DNA of 64,000 nt from Sphingomonas sp. J315 (GTDB lineage Bacteria > Pseudomonadota > Alphaproteobacteria > Sphingomonadales > Sphingomonadaceae). Each line of letters starts with the position of its first letter. Positions within the stretch are counted from its first letter, which is position 1. Position numbers and translations under genes: made by a program. This document shows positions 56,928-64,000 of the stretch, one piece after another. The notes under the pieces are model-generated. The model made no database searches and was not told where the DNA came from. It saw nothing but the letters and a program-made list of their open reading frames with translations. Location of the stretch: assembly GCF_024666595.1 (NCBI RefSeq), contig NZ_CP088296.1, forward strand, positions 1,798,001 through 1,862,000, given 5' to 3'.

Positions 56928-57564
56928 TCAACGATAGAAGATATGGTTGCCGACGCTGCCGACCCGCGCGCGGCGCCAACCGGGCGAGACATAACGGGCA
57001 TGGAAGAACAGCGCGTTCGATACGCTGCTGTCCCAGGCATCGTCGCGTGCGACCTGTGCCACCGCGAGCGCGGTCTTCCACGCACGCGCACCCGCCGGTG
57101 GCTGGACGAGACGACCGCCGCGGACGAAGGAGAACTGGCCGCGCTGGGTGAGCACGCCGCACACCGATGCCGGGAAGCGGCCCGACTTGGCGCGGTTGAG
57201 GATCACCTCGGCGACCGCGAGCTGGCCCTCGAGCGGCTCGCCCTTGGATTCGTAATAGACGCCGATCGCGAGGCAGTTGAGCTCGGCATCGTCGGCGACC
57301 GCGTCCTGCGCGGCGACCGCAGCGGCCAGCGTCGCGTAGGTGGCGGATTCGGAATCTGAGTCCTGGGGGGAGGGCGGCATCGTCGGCGTCGAGCGCGGCA
57401 AGCGATTCGCCCATCGTGGGAACCTGTTCGGTCGCGGCTTCGTTAATCGCCTGGACCGGGGTCTTTTCGGCTTCTCCGGCGATACCCGGGGCCGTTGCGC
57501 CAATGCCTGCGGCAATGGTCAGGGTCGTGGCCGCGATCATCGCAGCCCGGAACGAGAAAGACAT
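56928..57564 (-). pseudogene. SleB-like cell wall hydrolase, frameshifted in a C6 run
   Basis: Start ATG 57564 with signal peptide (MIAATTLTIAAGIGA). The linker reads QVPTMGESLAALDADDAALP up to the run of six G on the plus strand (57365-57370); after dropping one base it continues QDSDSESATYATLAAAVAAQ and the hydrolase domain: LNCLAIGVYYESKGEPLEGQ (catalytic Glu), VAEVILNRAKSGRFPASVCG, FHARYVSPGWRRARVGSVGN. Hydrolase domain of the SleB/CwlJ type, lytic transglycosylase-like. The C6 insertion breaks it between signal and enzyme. Mutation or read error cannot be told apart from this sequence alone. Confidence 0.86.
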
Positions 57565-57727
57565 TCAACATCGATACTGTGCGGTTGGTGCGCGATTCGG
57601 TCCCACGGGGTGCTTTTGCACGGACCGATCGGGCTTGCCCCCCGACTGCGTAACCACCGGCCTCTGACCCCGACGGCACAACGCTATTTATAACGTCGCG
57701 CGCCTCTGCCGCCGATGTTGCGGTGCG

Positions 57728-58069
57728 TCAAGCGCCGATAATCGTTTCAGCGGCGAACCGTTCTGCCGCTGCGATATCCAGTTCGACCACCCACAGGTCG
57801 GGGTCGCGGCTGCGGCGACGCTGCCAGTAGTCGCTCACCCCGAACGGATCTTCGAACGCCGATGGGCCGCTGCGCACCAGCGCTGGCTCGCCATCCGCCC
57901 CGATTCCGCGCTCGAAAAAGCCGGGATTCATGCCGCGCTCCAGCGTCAGGACCAGGATCGCGCCCGCCTCTTCATGCCCCCTGGCAAGCACCATCGCGCT
58001 CCCGCCTTCGGCATTGACCCGGCGGATCAGCGCATTGACGATCAGCCCGCTGGCGAGCCGGGCGCTCAT
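57728..58069 (-). CDS. DUF1491 family protein
   Basis: 113 residues. ARLASGLIVNALIRRVNAEG, ARGHEEAGAILVLTLERG and SDYWQRRRSRDPDLWVVELD are the typical DUF1491 blocks, an alphaproteobacterial family with no assigned function. Probably cytoplasmic. Overlaps the thioesterase gene by 4 bases at the end of the hpf-ptsN operon. Confidence 0.88.
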   Translation of the reverse strand: MSARLASGLIVNALIRRVNAEGGSAMVLARGHEEAGAILVLTLERGMNPGFFERGIGADGEPALVRSGPSAFEDPFGVSDYWQRRRSRDPDLWVVELDIAAAERFAAETIIGA

Positions 58070-58542
58070 CGCGCAGTGCGATAACCGGGCAGCCCGGCCA
58101 GCGCGATCCGCGACTTCATGAAGGTGCCGGTCCCGCGCGCCGCCTCTTCGCCGCTCGCGTCGATCAACCGCGCCTCGGCGACGAACACCCGCCTTTGCCC
58201 GCTGACCCAGCGCCCCTCGGCGGTCACGGGTCCCGGACCCAGCGGCTTTGTGAACAGCAGGTTGAACGCCGTGGTGAGCAGGAACCGGTCGGTCACCAGG
58301 CTGTTCGCCGCATAGAAGGCGGCATCGTCGAGCATCTTGAAATAGCTCGTCCCATGCGCCGCGCCGCCCGCGTGGAAATGACGTTCGTCGATGGTGAAGC
58401 GGATATGCGCCACGCCGGCGCGCGCGATCTCCAGCCGCGATTCGAACAGCTGGTTGATGGGCGCGGCGGCATAGAGCGATTCGAGCGCGCGATGATGCGC
58501 CTCTGCCCCGACCGCCGCGATCGCGTCAGGCTGCGGCGTCAC
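58066..58542 (-). CDS. Hotdog-fold thioesterase
   Basis: 158 residues from GTG 58542. PINQLFESRLEIARAGVAHI, FHAGGAAHGTSYFKMLDDAA and FYAANSLVTDRFLLTTAFNL show a single hotdog domain; the HGTSYFKMLDDAA segment supplies the likely catalytic acidic residue. Substrate unknown. Overlaps ptsN by 17 bases, so it belongs to that operon. Confidence 0.83.
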   Translation of the reverse strand: MTPQPDAIAAVGAEAHHRALESLYAAAPINQLFESRLEIARAGVAHIRFTIDERHFHAGGAAHGTSYFKMLDDAAFYAANSLVTDRFLLTTAFNLLFTKPLGPGPVTAEGRWVSGQRRVFVAEARLIDASGEEAARGTGTFMKSRIALAGLPGYRTAR

Positions 58543-58996
58543 GCGCTTCGGTCCCCGCGAGCAGCGCATAGATGGCATCGGCCGACCCGGCGCCGCGCAA
58601 TTTGGCGGTAAAGCCGCGATCGCGCAGCCGCCGCGACACCCGGGCCAGCGCCTTCAGATGCTCGGCCCCGGCATTCACCGGCGACAGCAGCATGAACACC
58701 AGATCCACCGGACTGTCGTCCACTGCGGCGAAATCGATCGGCCGGTCGAGCCGCATCATCACCCCGCGCACGCTCTCCAGCCCCTCGATCCGCCCGTGCG
58801 GAATCGCGATTCCGCCGCCAAAGCCAGTCGTGCCCAGCCGCTCGCGCGCCGCAAGCGCGGCAGCGACGGTCGCGGCGTCGAGCCCATAGGCCCGCGCCGC
58901 GACGTCGGCGAGCAGCGCGAAGAGCTTCTTCTTGCTGCCCGCCGTCACGCCCGAAGCCACCGCCTCGGGCGTCAGCAGATCATGGAGATCGTGCAT
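58526..58996 (-). CDS. ptsN: PTS IIA-like nitrogen regulatory protein (EIIA-Ntr)
   Basis: 156 residues. LTPEAVASGVTAGSKKKLFA, LAARERLGTTGFGGGIAIPH, then GRIEGLESVRGVMMRLDRPI: the phosphorylatable His is in AIPHGRI. Part of the nitrogen PTS with EI-Ntr and NPr, regulating potassium transport and stringent response. Nine bases after hpf, the standard hpf-ptsN order. Confidence 0.95.
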   Translation of the reverse strand: MHDLHDLLTPEAVASGVTAGSKKKLFALLADVAARAYGLDAATVAAALAARERLGTTGFGGGIAIPHGRIEGLESVRGVMMRLDRPIDFAAVDDSPVDLVFMLLSPVNAGAEHLKALARVSRRLRDRGFTAKLRGAGSADAIYALLAGTEARDAAA

Positions 58997-59005
58997 CGTC
59001 CCGCG

Positions 59006-59584
59006 TCAGGCCGCCCGGTTGGGTTCGACCCAGCCGATCGTGCCGTCGGTGCGGCGATAGACCATGTTGTAGGTGCCGGTTCCGGTATTCTTGAACAGCA
59101 GTGCATTGGTGTTGCGCAGGTCGAGCATCATCACCGCGTCCGACACGCTCGCATCGGGCACGTCCACCCGCGTTTCGGCGATGATCGGCGGCGCGTCGGC
59201 GGCCTCTTCCTCATCGGTCTCGATCTGGAAAACGGTGTAGCCCGCGTCATAGGCGGCATCCATCATCGCCTGCTGCTGGCCGTTGTTGCGGTCCTTCAGG
59301 CGGCGCATGTACCGGCGCAGCTGCTTTTCGATCTTGTCGGCGGCACCGTCGAACGCAAGGTGCGCCTCCTGCGCGGCATGCGATCCCTTGAGCACCAGCC
59401 CCTGCATCACGTGCGCGACGATGTCGCAGGTGAAGCCGTAATCATGCGGCCCCTTGCCGAACGTGACCTGGGCCGAGATCGCGCGGGCGAAATATTTCTC
59501 GGCGATACCCTGGAGCCGGTCGTCCACGTGCTGCCTCAGCGCAGTGCCCGTGTCCACCTGGTGACCAGAAACCCGGATATCCAT
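59006..59584 (-). CDS. hpf: Ribosome hibernation-promoting factor, long form
   Basis: 192 residues. N-terminal ribosome-binding domain (MDIRVSGHQVDTGTALRQHV, AQVTFGKGPHDYGFTCDIV) and a C-terminal dimerization domain (ADAPPIIAETRVDVPDASVS, VMMLDLRNTNALLFKNTGTG). Two-domain (long) HPF makes 100S ribosome dimers in stationary phase. TCCTCCGT on the plus strand at its start is a good ribosome site (GGAGG). Followed by ptsN. Confidence 0.96.
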   Translation of the reverse strand: MDIRVSGHQVDTGTALRQHVDDRLQGIAEKYFARAISAQVTFGKGPHDYGFTCDIVAHVMQGLVLKGSHAAQEAHLAFDGAADKIEKQLRRYMRRLKDRNNGQQQAMMDAAYDAGYTVFQIETDEEEAADAPPIIAETRVDVPDASVSDAVMMLDLRNTNALLFKNTGTGTYNMVYRRTDGTIGWVEPNRAA

Positions 59585-59635
59585 ATTTTCCTCCGTCCTA
59601 ACAAGAGGAGCACCTAGGAATGGGGGCCGACAGCG

Positions 59636-60328
59636 TCAACCGGACGCCTCCGTTCCCCACACTGGGTCCTCGAACCCGGCCATAAACGCCGAATGGCGGG
59701 CCAGTTCCGCATCGCTCGGCACAAAAATGCGTGCCGGTCGCACATGCGTCTTCGCGGCGCCGAACTCGATCCGCTCGGGTCCGGCCGCCTGTTCCACCGC
59801 GAGCCCAAGCGCAATCTGGCGTCCGCCGGTCAATTCGATGAACACCTGCGCCAGCAACTGCGCGTCGAGCAGCGCGCCGTGCAGCTCGCGCGCCGACAGG
59901 TCGACGCCATAGCGCACGCACAGCGCGTCGAGCGTATGCTTGGCCCCGGGATGCTTGGCGCGCGCGATCTGCAGCGTATCGACGATGCGATCGACCGGCA
60001 GCAGTGCGCGCCCGCACGCCTTCAGCTCGCCATTCATGAATCCCAGGTCGAACATCGCATTGTGCGCGATCAGCGGGCAATCGCCCAGAAATTCGATCAG
60101 ATCGTCGCAAATCTCGTGGAACCGCGGCTTGTCGGCCAGGAACGCCTCCGACAGGCCATGCACCGCGAACGCCTCGATCGGCATGTCGCGATCGGGATTG
60201 AGGTAGCGGTGGAAATGACGACCGGTCGGCACGCGGTTGATCAGCTCGACGCACCCGATTTCCACCAGCCGGTGCCCGGCGCTGTAGCTCAGGCCGGTCG
60301 TTTCGGTGTCGAACACGATTTCGCGCAT
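59636..60328 (-). CDS. dnaQ: DNA polymerase III epsilon subunit (3'-5' proofreading exonuclease)
   Basis: 230 residues. DEDDh exonuclease motifs: EIVFDTETTGLSYSAGHRLV (ExoI), LIAHNAMFDLGFMNGELKAC (ExoII), and KHTLDALCVRYGVDLSARELHG then ALLDAQLLAQVF (ExoIII, with the His-x4-Asp). Proofreads chromosomal replication. The C-terminal part is basic and includes AHSAFMAGFEDP. Follows coaE on the minus strand, near the putative origin. Confidence 0.96.
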   Translation of the reverse strand: MREIVFDTETTGLSYSAGHRLVEIGCVELINRVPTGRHFHRYLNPDRDMPIEAFAVHGLSEAFLADKPRFHEICDDLIEFLGDCPLIAHNAMFDLGFMNGELKACGRALLPVDRIVDTLQIARAKHPGAKHTLDALCVRYGVDLSARELHGALLDAQLLAQVFIELTGGRQIALGLAVEQAAGPERIEFGAAKTHVRPARIFVPSDAELARHSAFMAGFEDPVWGTEASG

Positions 60329-60335
60329 GCCCTGC

Positions 60336-60932
60336 TTATCCGCCTGTTTCGCGCGCGAGGCAAGCGATCAGCGCGGCAACTTCGGCCCTTGTCTCATCCT
60401 TGGACCCGCCGGTCGAAATCACGAAATCTGCGCGCGCGCGCTTCTCCGCATCGGGCAGTTGCCTGGCAAGGATCGACTCGAAGCGTTCGACCGTCATGCC
60501 GGGCCGCGACAGCACTCGTTCACGCTGAATTTCGGCCGGCGCGGAGACGACGACGATCTTGTCCACCTGCCGCCAGCCACCCGCTTCGAACAGCAGTGGC
60601 ACGTCGAGCAGCACCAGCGGCTTGTCGGCATTGGCCTTGAGAAATTCATTGCGCGCATGCGCAACGGCGGGATGCACAATCCCTTCCAGCCGCTTGAATG
60701 CTTCCGGGTTGCCGAACACCGCCTCGCCCAGCAGCGTGCGATCCACCCCCAGCTCGGTCGTCGTATCGGGAAACTCGGCTTCGATCTGCGCGACCAAAGC
60801 ACCGCCCGGCCCCTGCAGCCGGTGCACCTCAGCATCGGCGTCGAATACCGGCACCCCTGCCTCGGCAAACATCGCCGCGACGGTCGATTTGCCCATGCCG
60901 ATCGACCCGGTGAGACCGAGAATCAGGGTCAT
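60336..60932 (-). CDS. coaE: Dephospho-CoA kinase
   Basis: 198 residues. P-loop [60 protein letters not shown]. Last step of coenzyme A biosynthesis. Overlaps the aroE end by 4 bases. Confidence 0.97.
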   Translation of the reverse strand: MTLILGLTGSIGMGKSTVAAMFAEAGVPVFDADAEVHRLQGPGGALVAQIEAEFPDTTTELGVDRTLLGEAVFGNPEAFKRLEGIVHPAVAHARNEFLKANADKPLVLLDVPLLFEAGGWRQVDKIVVVSAPAEIQRERVLSRPGMTVERFESILARQLPDAEKRARADFVISTGGSKDETRAEVAALIACLARETGG

Positions 60933-61754
60933 GCCAGCAGCAGCGCTCGCAACTCGGCATCATGTTCGCGCGGTGCCGGTTCGCCAAAGAACAGCTCGAA
61001 CGCCAGCGCCGCCTGGCCGATCAGCATCTCCAGCCCGTCGACCGTCTCCAGATCGCGCGCCCGCGCCGCCGCGAGCAGCCCGGTCTCGAGTGGCGCATAG
61101 ACCGCGTCATAGACCAGCGCATCTTCGGGCAGGTTCGACAAGTCGAGGTCGAGCGGCGGATGCCCCACCATTCCCAGCGAACTGGCATTGACCAGCAGCG
61201 CCACCGGCGGCAGCGGCGCGTCGAGCGGCACCGCATCGCCCTTCAACCCGAAGGTCGCAAGCAGCCCCATCGCCTTCAACGGCGATCGGTTGAGGATGGT
61301 GACCCGCTCCACCCCCGCCCGCGCCAGCGCGAGACAGGATCGCGCGCGCCGCGCCGCCCGCACCGACCACCGCGACCGGCGCGCCCTCCAGATCGAACTC
61401 GGCAATCGGCGCATAGAAGCCGGCTGCATCGGTATTGGTCCCGATCAACGCGCCATTCGCCCCGCGAAACACCGTATTGATCGCGCCTATGCTGTCGCGC
61501 ACCCCGCCCGGATCGGGCACATGGTCGAGCGCCGCCACCTTGTGCGGGGCGGTGATGTTGCACCCGCGCCAGTCGGGGTCGTCACGCCGCGAGGCGAAGA
61601 AATCGCCCAGCCCCTCGGGCGTTACCAGCGTCTTGGCATAGCGGGCGTCGAGCCCAAGCTTGTCGATCCAGAAGCCATGGATCAGCGGCGACTTGGACTG
61701 TGCAATGGGGTCGCCGATCACCTCAGCATATGGGGGGGCAAAAGGGGTGGTCAT
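60929..61754 (-). pseudogene. aroE: Shikimate dehydrogenase, frameshifted by one base
   Basis: Starts at ATG 61754: MTTPFAPPYAEVIGDPIAQS, shikimate-binding segment QSKSPLIHGFWIDKLGLDAR, catalytic Lys in NITAPHKVAALDHV. The NADP motif VAVVGAGGAARAIL ends the first frame; after removing one base near 61334 the frame continues LALARAGVERVTILNRSPLK, then NASSLGMVGHPPLDLDLSNL and LIGQAALAFELFFGE to the stop at 60929. All other neighbours overlap by ATGA, so the gene is expected to be intact in vivo: aroE is needed for aromatic amino acids. A sequencing or assembly error is the simpler explanation. Confidence 0.88.
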
Positions 61755-62338
61755 GACGTCAACTTGCCTCTGGTCCGCAGAAAATCGAGGATGTTGAGCA
61801 GCGGCATCCCCAGGATGGTGTAGTGGCTGCCCTCGATCCGGCTGAACAGCTGAACCCCCGGACCTTCGACCCGGTAACAGCCGACACAGCCCGAAATCGC
61901 GGGCCACTCGGCATCGAGATACTCGGCGATGAACCGATCCGACAGCGGCCTGACCCACAGCCGCGCGCGATCGACATGCCGCCACAGCGCTTGGCCATTC
62001 TCCGCGATCACCGCCGCGCTGTAGAGATCGTGGCGCTTGCCCGACAGCATCTTGAGGTGCCGCTCGGCATCGGCGCGATCGACCGGCTTGTCGACCAACG
62101 TCCCGTCCTCGATCGCCACCACCGAATCCCCGCCCAGCACCAATGTCCCCGGCACACGCTGGCTGACCTTGAGCGCCTTCATCTCGGCCAGCGCATCGGC
62201 CAAGTCGCGCGGCGCGACTTTTCCAAGGCTCGCCTTGACCGCATCCTCATCGACATGCGCTGGCAGCGCCTCGTGCGCCACGCCCGCCGCCGCAAGCATC
62301 GCGCGCCGCGACGCGCTGGTCGAAGCCAGCACGATCAT
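61751..62338 (-). CDS. maf: Maf/YhdE family nucleotide pyrophosphatase
   Basis: 195 residues. LASTSASRRAMLAAAGVAHE, VLGGDSVVAIEDGTLVDKP and ISGCVGCYRVEGPGVQLFSR are the Maf signatures, with the substrate-binding Arg and catalytic Asp present. Hydrolyses nucleoside triphosphates, probably non-canonical ones. Overlaps aroE and ppsR by 4 bases each, in the dnaQ-coaE-aroE-maf-ppsR chain conserved near alphaproteobacterial origins. Confidence 0.94.
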   Translation of the reverse strand: MIVLASTSASRRAMLAAAGVAHEALPAHVDEDAVKASLGKVAPRDLADALAEMKALKVSQRVPGTLVLGGDSVVAIEDGTLVDKPVDRADAERHLKMLSGKRHDLYSAAVIAENGQALWRHVDRARLWVRPLSDRFIAEYLDAEWPAISGCVGCYRVEGPGVQLFSRIEGSHYTILGMPLLNILDFLRTRGKLTS

Positions 62339-63156
62339 GGCCGCGCCTCCGCGTTGACGCGCTCATTGGCCATGGTAATGATCGCCGCCGCTGTCTCCTC
62401 GATCGACCGGCGCGTCACGTCGATCACCGGCCAGCCATTGTCGGCGAACATGCGCCGGGCATAGGCGACCTCCTTCTGCACCGCTTCCTGCTCGATATAG
62501 CTGGTCTCATCCTGCTGGTTGAGCGCGAGCAGCCGGTTGCGCCGCACCTGGATCAGCCGCTCGGGGCTGGTGGTCAGCCCGACCACCATCGGGTTCTTCA
62601 ATCGATAGAGCAGGTCGGGCGGCGGCGATTGCGGCACGATCGGGATGTTTGCGACCTTGAACCCGCGATTGGCGAGGTAGATCGACGTCGGCGTCTTCGA
62701 CGTGCGCGACACGCCCGCCAGCACGATGTCCGCCTCCTCCCAATTCTCCCAATTCACCCCATCGTCATGCGCGATGGTGAACTGGATCGCGTCCACGCGC
62801 GCGAAATAGGCGGCGTCCAGCATATGCTGCCGCCCCGGCCGCGCCTTCATCTCCTGTCCCAGCAGGTTGGACAACGCATGATTGACCGGATCGAGCGGTG
62901 CGACCGCTGGCAAGCCGATCGCGCGGCACCGCGTCTCGAGCTGGCGGCGGATCTCCGGATTGACCAGCGTGAAGATCACCAGCCCCGGATTCTGCGCGAT
63001 TTCGGCGAGGATGCGCTCGAGATGCGTTTCGCTGCGCACCATCGGCCAGAAATGGCGCAACACCTCGACATCGTCGAACTGCGCCAGCGCCGCCTTGGCG
63101 ATATTCTCCAGCGTCTCGCCGGTGGAATCGGAGAGAAGGTGCAGGTGGAGTTTCAA
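62335..63156 (-). CDS. Pyruvate, phosphate dikinase/PEP synthase regulatory kinase-phosphorylase (PPSR/PDRP)
   Basis: 273 residues. HLHLLSDSTGETLENIAKAA opens the protein; the P-loop-like GVSRTSKTPTSIYLANRGFK is the ADP-binding motif. VGLTTSPERLIQVRRNRLLA and YARRMFADNGWPVIDVTRRS finish the DUF299 domain. Controls PEP synthase or PPDK by phosphorylation/dephosphorylation of a Thr. First gene of the minus-strand chain that starts beside the putative origin. Confidence 0.94.
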   Translation of the reverse strand: MKLHLHLLSDSTGETLENIAKAALAQFDDVEVLRHFWPMVRSETHLERILAEIAQNPGLVIFTLVNPEIRRQLETRCRAIGLPAVAPLDPVNHALSNLLGQEMKARPGRQHMLDAAYFARVDAIQFTIAHDDGVNWENWEEADIVLAGVSRTSKTPTSIYLANRGFKVANIPIVPQSPPPDLLYRLKNPMVVGLTTSPERLIQVRRNRLLALNQQDETSYIEQEAVQKEVAYARRMFADNGWPVIDVTRRSIEETAAAIITMANERVNAEARP

Positions 63157-63161
63157 AGATT

Positions 63162-63257
63162 CCCCTCCCGCTTGCGGGAGGGGCTAGGGAGGGCGTGTCC
63201 ACTCCGGAAACATCCAAAAACAGGCCCTCCCCCGACCCCTCCCGCAAGCGGGAGGGG
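63162..63257. repeat. Double-palindrome repeat element beside the putative origin
   Basis: Two hairpins with stem CCCCTCCCGC/GCGGGAGGGG: loop TT at 63162-63183 and loop AA at 63236-63257; the loops are reverse complements. Same 96-bp layout as in hrpB but with a different stem sequence. Lies directly between the ppsR start and the DnaA-box region. Confidence 0.88.
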
Positions 63258-63262
63258 GAGAA

Positions 63263-63581
63263 AAACGCCTAGTCTGGACGGATCTGTGGAAAACATGGGG
63301 GAAATCGCTAGCGCAACGCGCAACACCCGCCAAGCGTGGGAGTCGGTCCACGCTCCGGATCATTCGTCCACAACCGCGCCCACAGCCAGGCGATCCGCCA
63401 CACAGGCTGTGGATAACGGGGACGACTGAATCGAATCGCGGCGGAATCGCGGGAGTCCGCCCGGTCAATCTGTTGGCAGAATGGGGACGAACGCCTAAGC
63501 CCCGGCATCCACGCACCAACGTACAACTACATCCTACTTAGATTCTTCTTCTTATTTTTGTTGAGAGAGACGGACGGTCCT
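63263..63581. other. Putative chromosomal replication origin (oriC) between ppsR and hemE
   Basis: Non-coding, with a perfect DnaA box TGTGGATAA (63408-63416, complement of TTATCCACA), a near box TGTGGAAAA (63285-63293) and a weaker TCGTCCACA (63364-63372). Four GANTC methylation sites lie at 63428, 63433, 63444 and 63541. An AT-rich stretch (about 63515-63570, with ATTCTTCTTCTTATTTTTG) could be the unwinding element. Location between the dnaQ-to-ppsR chain and hemE is the known oriC position in several alphaproteobacteria, such as Caulobacter. Confidence 0.8.
63408..63416 (-). promoter_or_regulatory. Consensus DnaA box
   Basis: TTATCCACA on the minus strand, the exact high-affinity DnaA box, within the putative origin. 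Confidence 0.8.
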
Positions 63582-64000
63582 GTGACTCCGAAGAAACTGC
63601 TCCGAGTGCTGTCAGGCGAGCGCGTCGATGCACCGCCGATGTGGCTCATGCGTCAGGCGGGCCGATACCTTCCCGAGTATCGCGCGCTCCGGGCCGAAAA
63701 GGGCGGGTTTCTCGAACTGGTCAACGACAGCGACGCCGCGGCGGAGATCACGCTCCAGCCGATCCGCCGCTTCGGCTTCGACGGCGCGATCCTGTTTTCC
63801 GACATTCTCGTCGTACCGCATGCGCTCGGCCAGGATCTGTGGTTCGAGGCGGGGGAGGGGCCGCGCCTTGCCCCCAGGCTGGTCGATCATGCGCTGGAAA
63901 GCCTCACAGCGGCCCCACAGCGGCTCGACCCGGTCTATGGCACTGTGCGCCGCGTCGCCGCCGCCTTGCCGCCTGAGGTGACGTTTCTGGGCTTTGCAGG
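63582..64000 (+). CDS. hemE: Uroporphyrinogen decarboxylase, 3'-truncated by window edge
   Basis: First 139 residues from GTG 63582 ([20 protein letters not shown]). The substrate-binding signature [20 protein letters not shown] and the later [20 protein letters not shown] identify HemE. Decarboxylates uroporphyrinogen III to coproporphyrinogen in heme synthesis. The gene runs off the right end of the window. GTG start has only weak ribosome-site support. Its promoter must lie in or near the putative origin. Confidence 0.96.
   Translation, partial: MTPKKLLRVLSGERVDAPPMWLMRQAGRYLPEYRALRAEKGGFLELVNDSDAAAEITLQPIRRFGFDGAILFSDILVVPHALGQDLWFEAGEGPRLAPRLVDHALESLTAAPQRLDPVYGTVRRVAAALPPEVTFLGFA

Noticed and set aside
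59598..60254. An alternate 218-codon frame overlapping dnaQ
   Set aside because: It is a shifted reading of dnaQ, rich in Arg, without the exonuclease motifs.

Overview
The window is GC-rich chromosomal DNA from an alphaproteobacterium, most probably a sphingomonad (Sphingomonas or a close relative). Four things support this: a circularly permuted two-piece tmRNA gene (6885-7155), the gene order dnaQ-coaE-aroE-maf-ppsR followed by a DnaA-box region and hemE (59636-64000), the hemC-hemD-mitofilin order (31471-33948), and the general character of the proteins. No rRNA, CRISPR array, prophage or transposase gene was found. Nearly all the DNA is coding.

Layout. 1-2618: the 3' part of the helicase gene hrpB, carrying an in-frame palindromic repeat, and a frameshifted complex I accessory subunit gene. 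2622-5725 (minus): a tightly overlapping lemA / three TPM-domain proteins / Nudix operon. 5869-7155: mscL, an Rrf2 regulator and ssrA. 7239-10213: a serine hydrolase and a DUF885 protein. 10345-21577 (minus): the classical rimP-nusA-ylxR-infB-rbfA-(tdk, S2P-like)-truB-rpsO-pnp translation and RNA-turnover cluster, with visible terminators for rpsO and pnp and a structured pnp leader. 21708-26703: an alkaline-phosphatase-superfamily membrane protein, two tandem PQQ-type sugar dehydrogenase lipoproteins and two hotdog thioesterases. 26830-29347: a compact unit made of a 46-residue peptide, a HEAT-like protein, a cupin-plus-HEAT protein and a pseudo-receiver winged-helix regulator. This is the best candidate for an undescribed system. 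29381-38076: enoyl-CoA hydratase, thiolase, hemC-hemD-mitofilin, then a glutarate-type catabolic group (gcdH, GNAT, CoA-transferase, FAD monooxygenase). 38066-46426: mixed housekeeping genes with tRNA-Gly(GCC), a CnoX-like thioredoxin, a UbiH-like hydroxylase, ftsK and a LysR regulator.

46487-49059 holds a promoter, a probable small RNA or attenuated leader ending in a textbook terminator, and a bacterial Cdc48/VCP-like double AAA ATPase gene. 49010-57564 holds transport, lipid, redox, cell-wall and copper-protein genes. 57728-59584 is hpf-ptsN plus two small genes. 59636-63156 is the origin-proximal minus-strand operon, in which aroE is frameshifted. 63263-63581 has the features of the chromosomal replication origin, and hemE runs off the right end.

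Two window-wide patterns matter. First, a family of about 96-109 bp double palindromes occurs three times (inside hrpB, between rbfA and infB, and beside the origin), with a fourth unrelated long inverted repeat at 35169-35236. Second, five conserved genes each carry what looks like a single extra base, three of them in runs of six C or G. Uncorrected sequencing indels are as likely as true pseudogenes. All readings come from sequence inspection; no database search was run.
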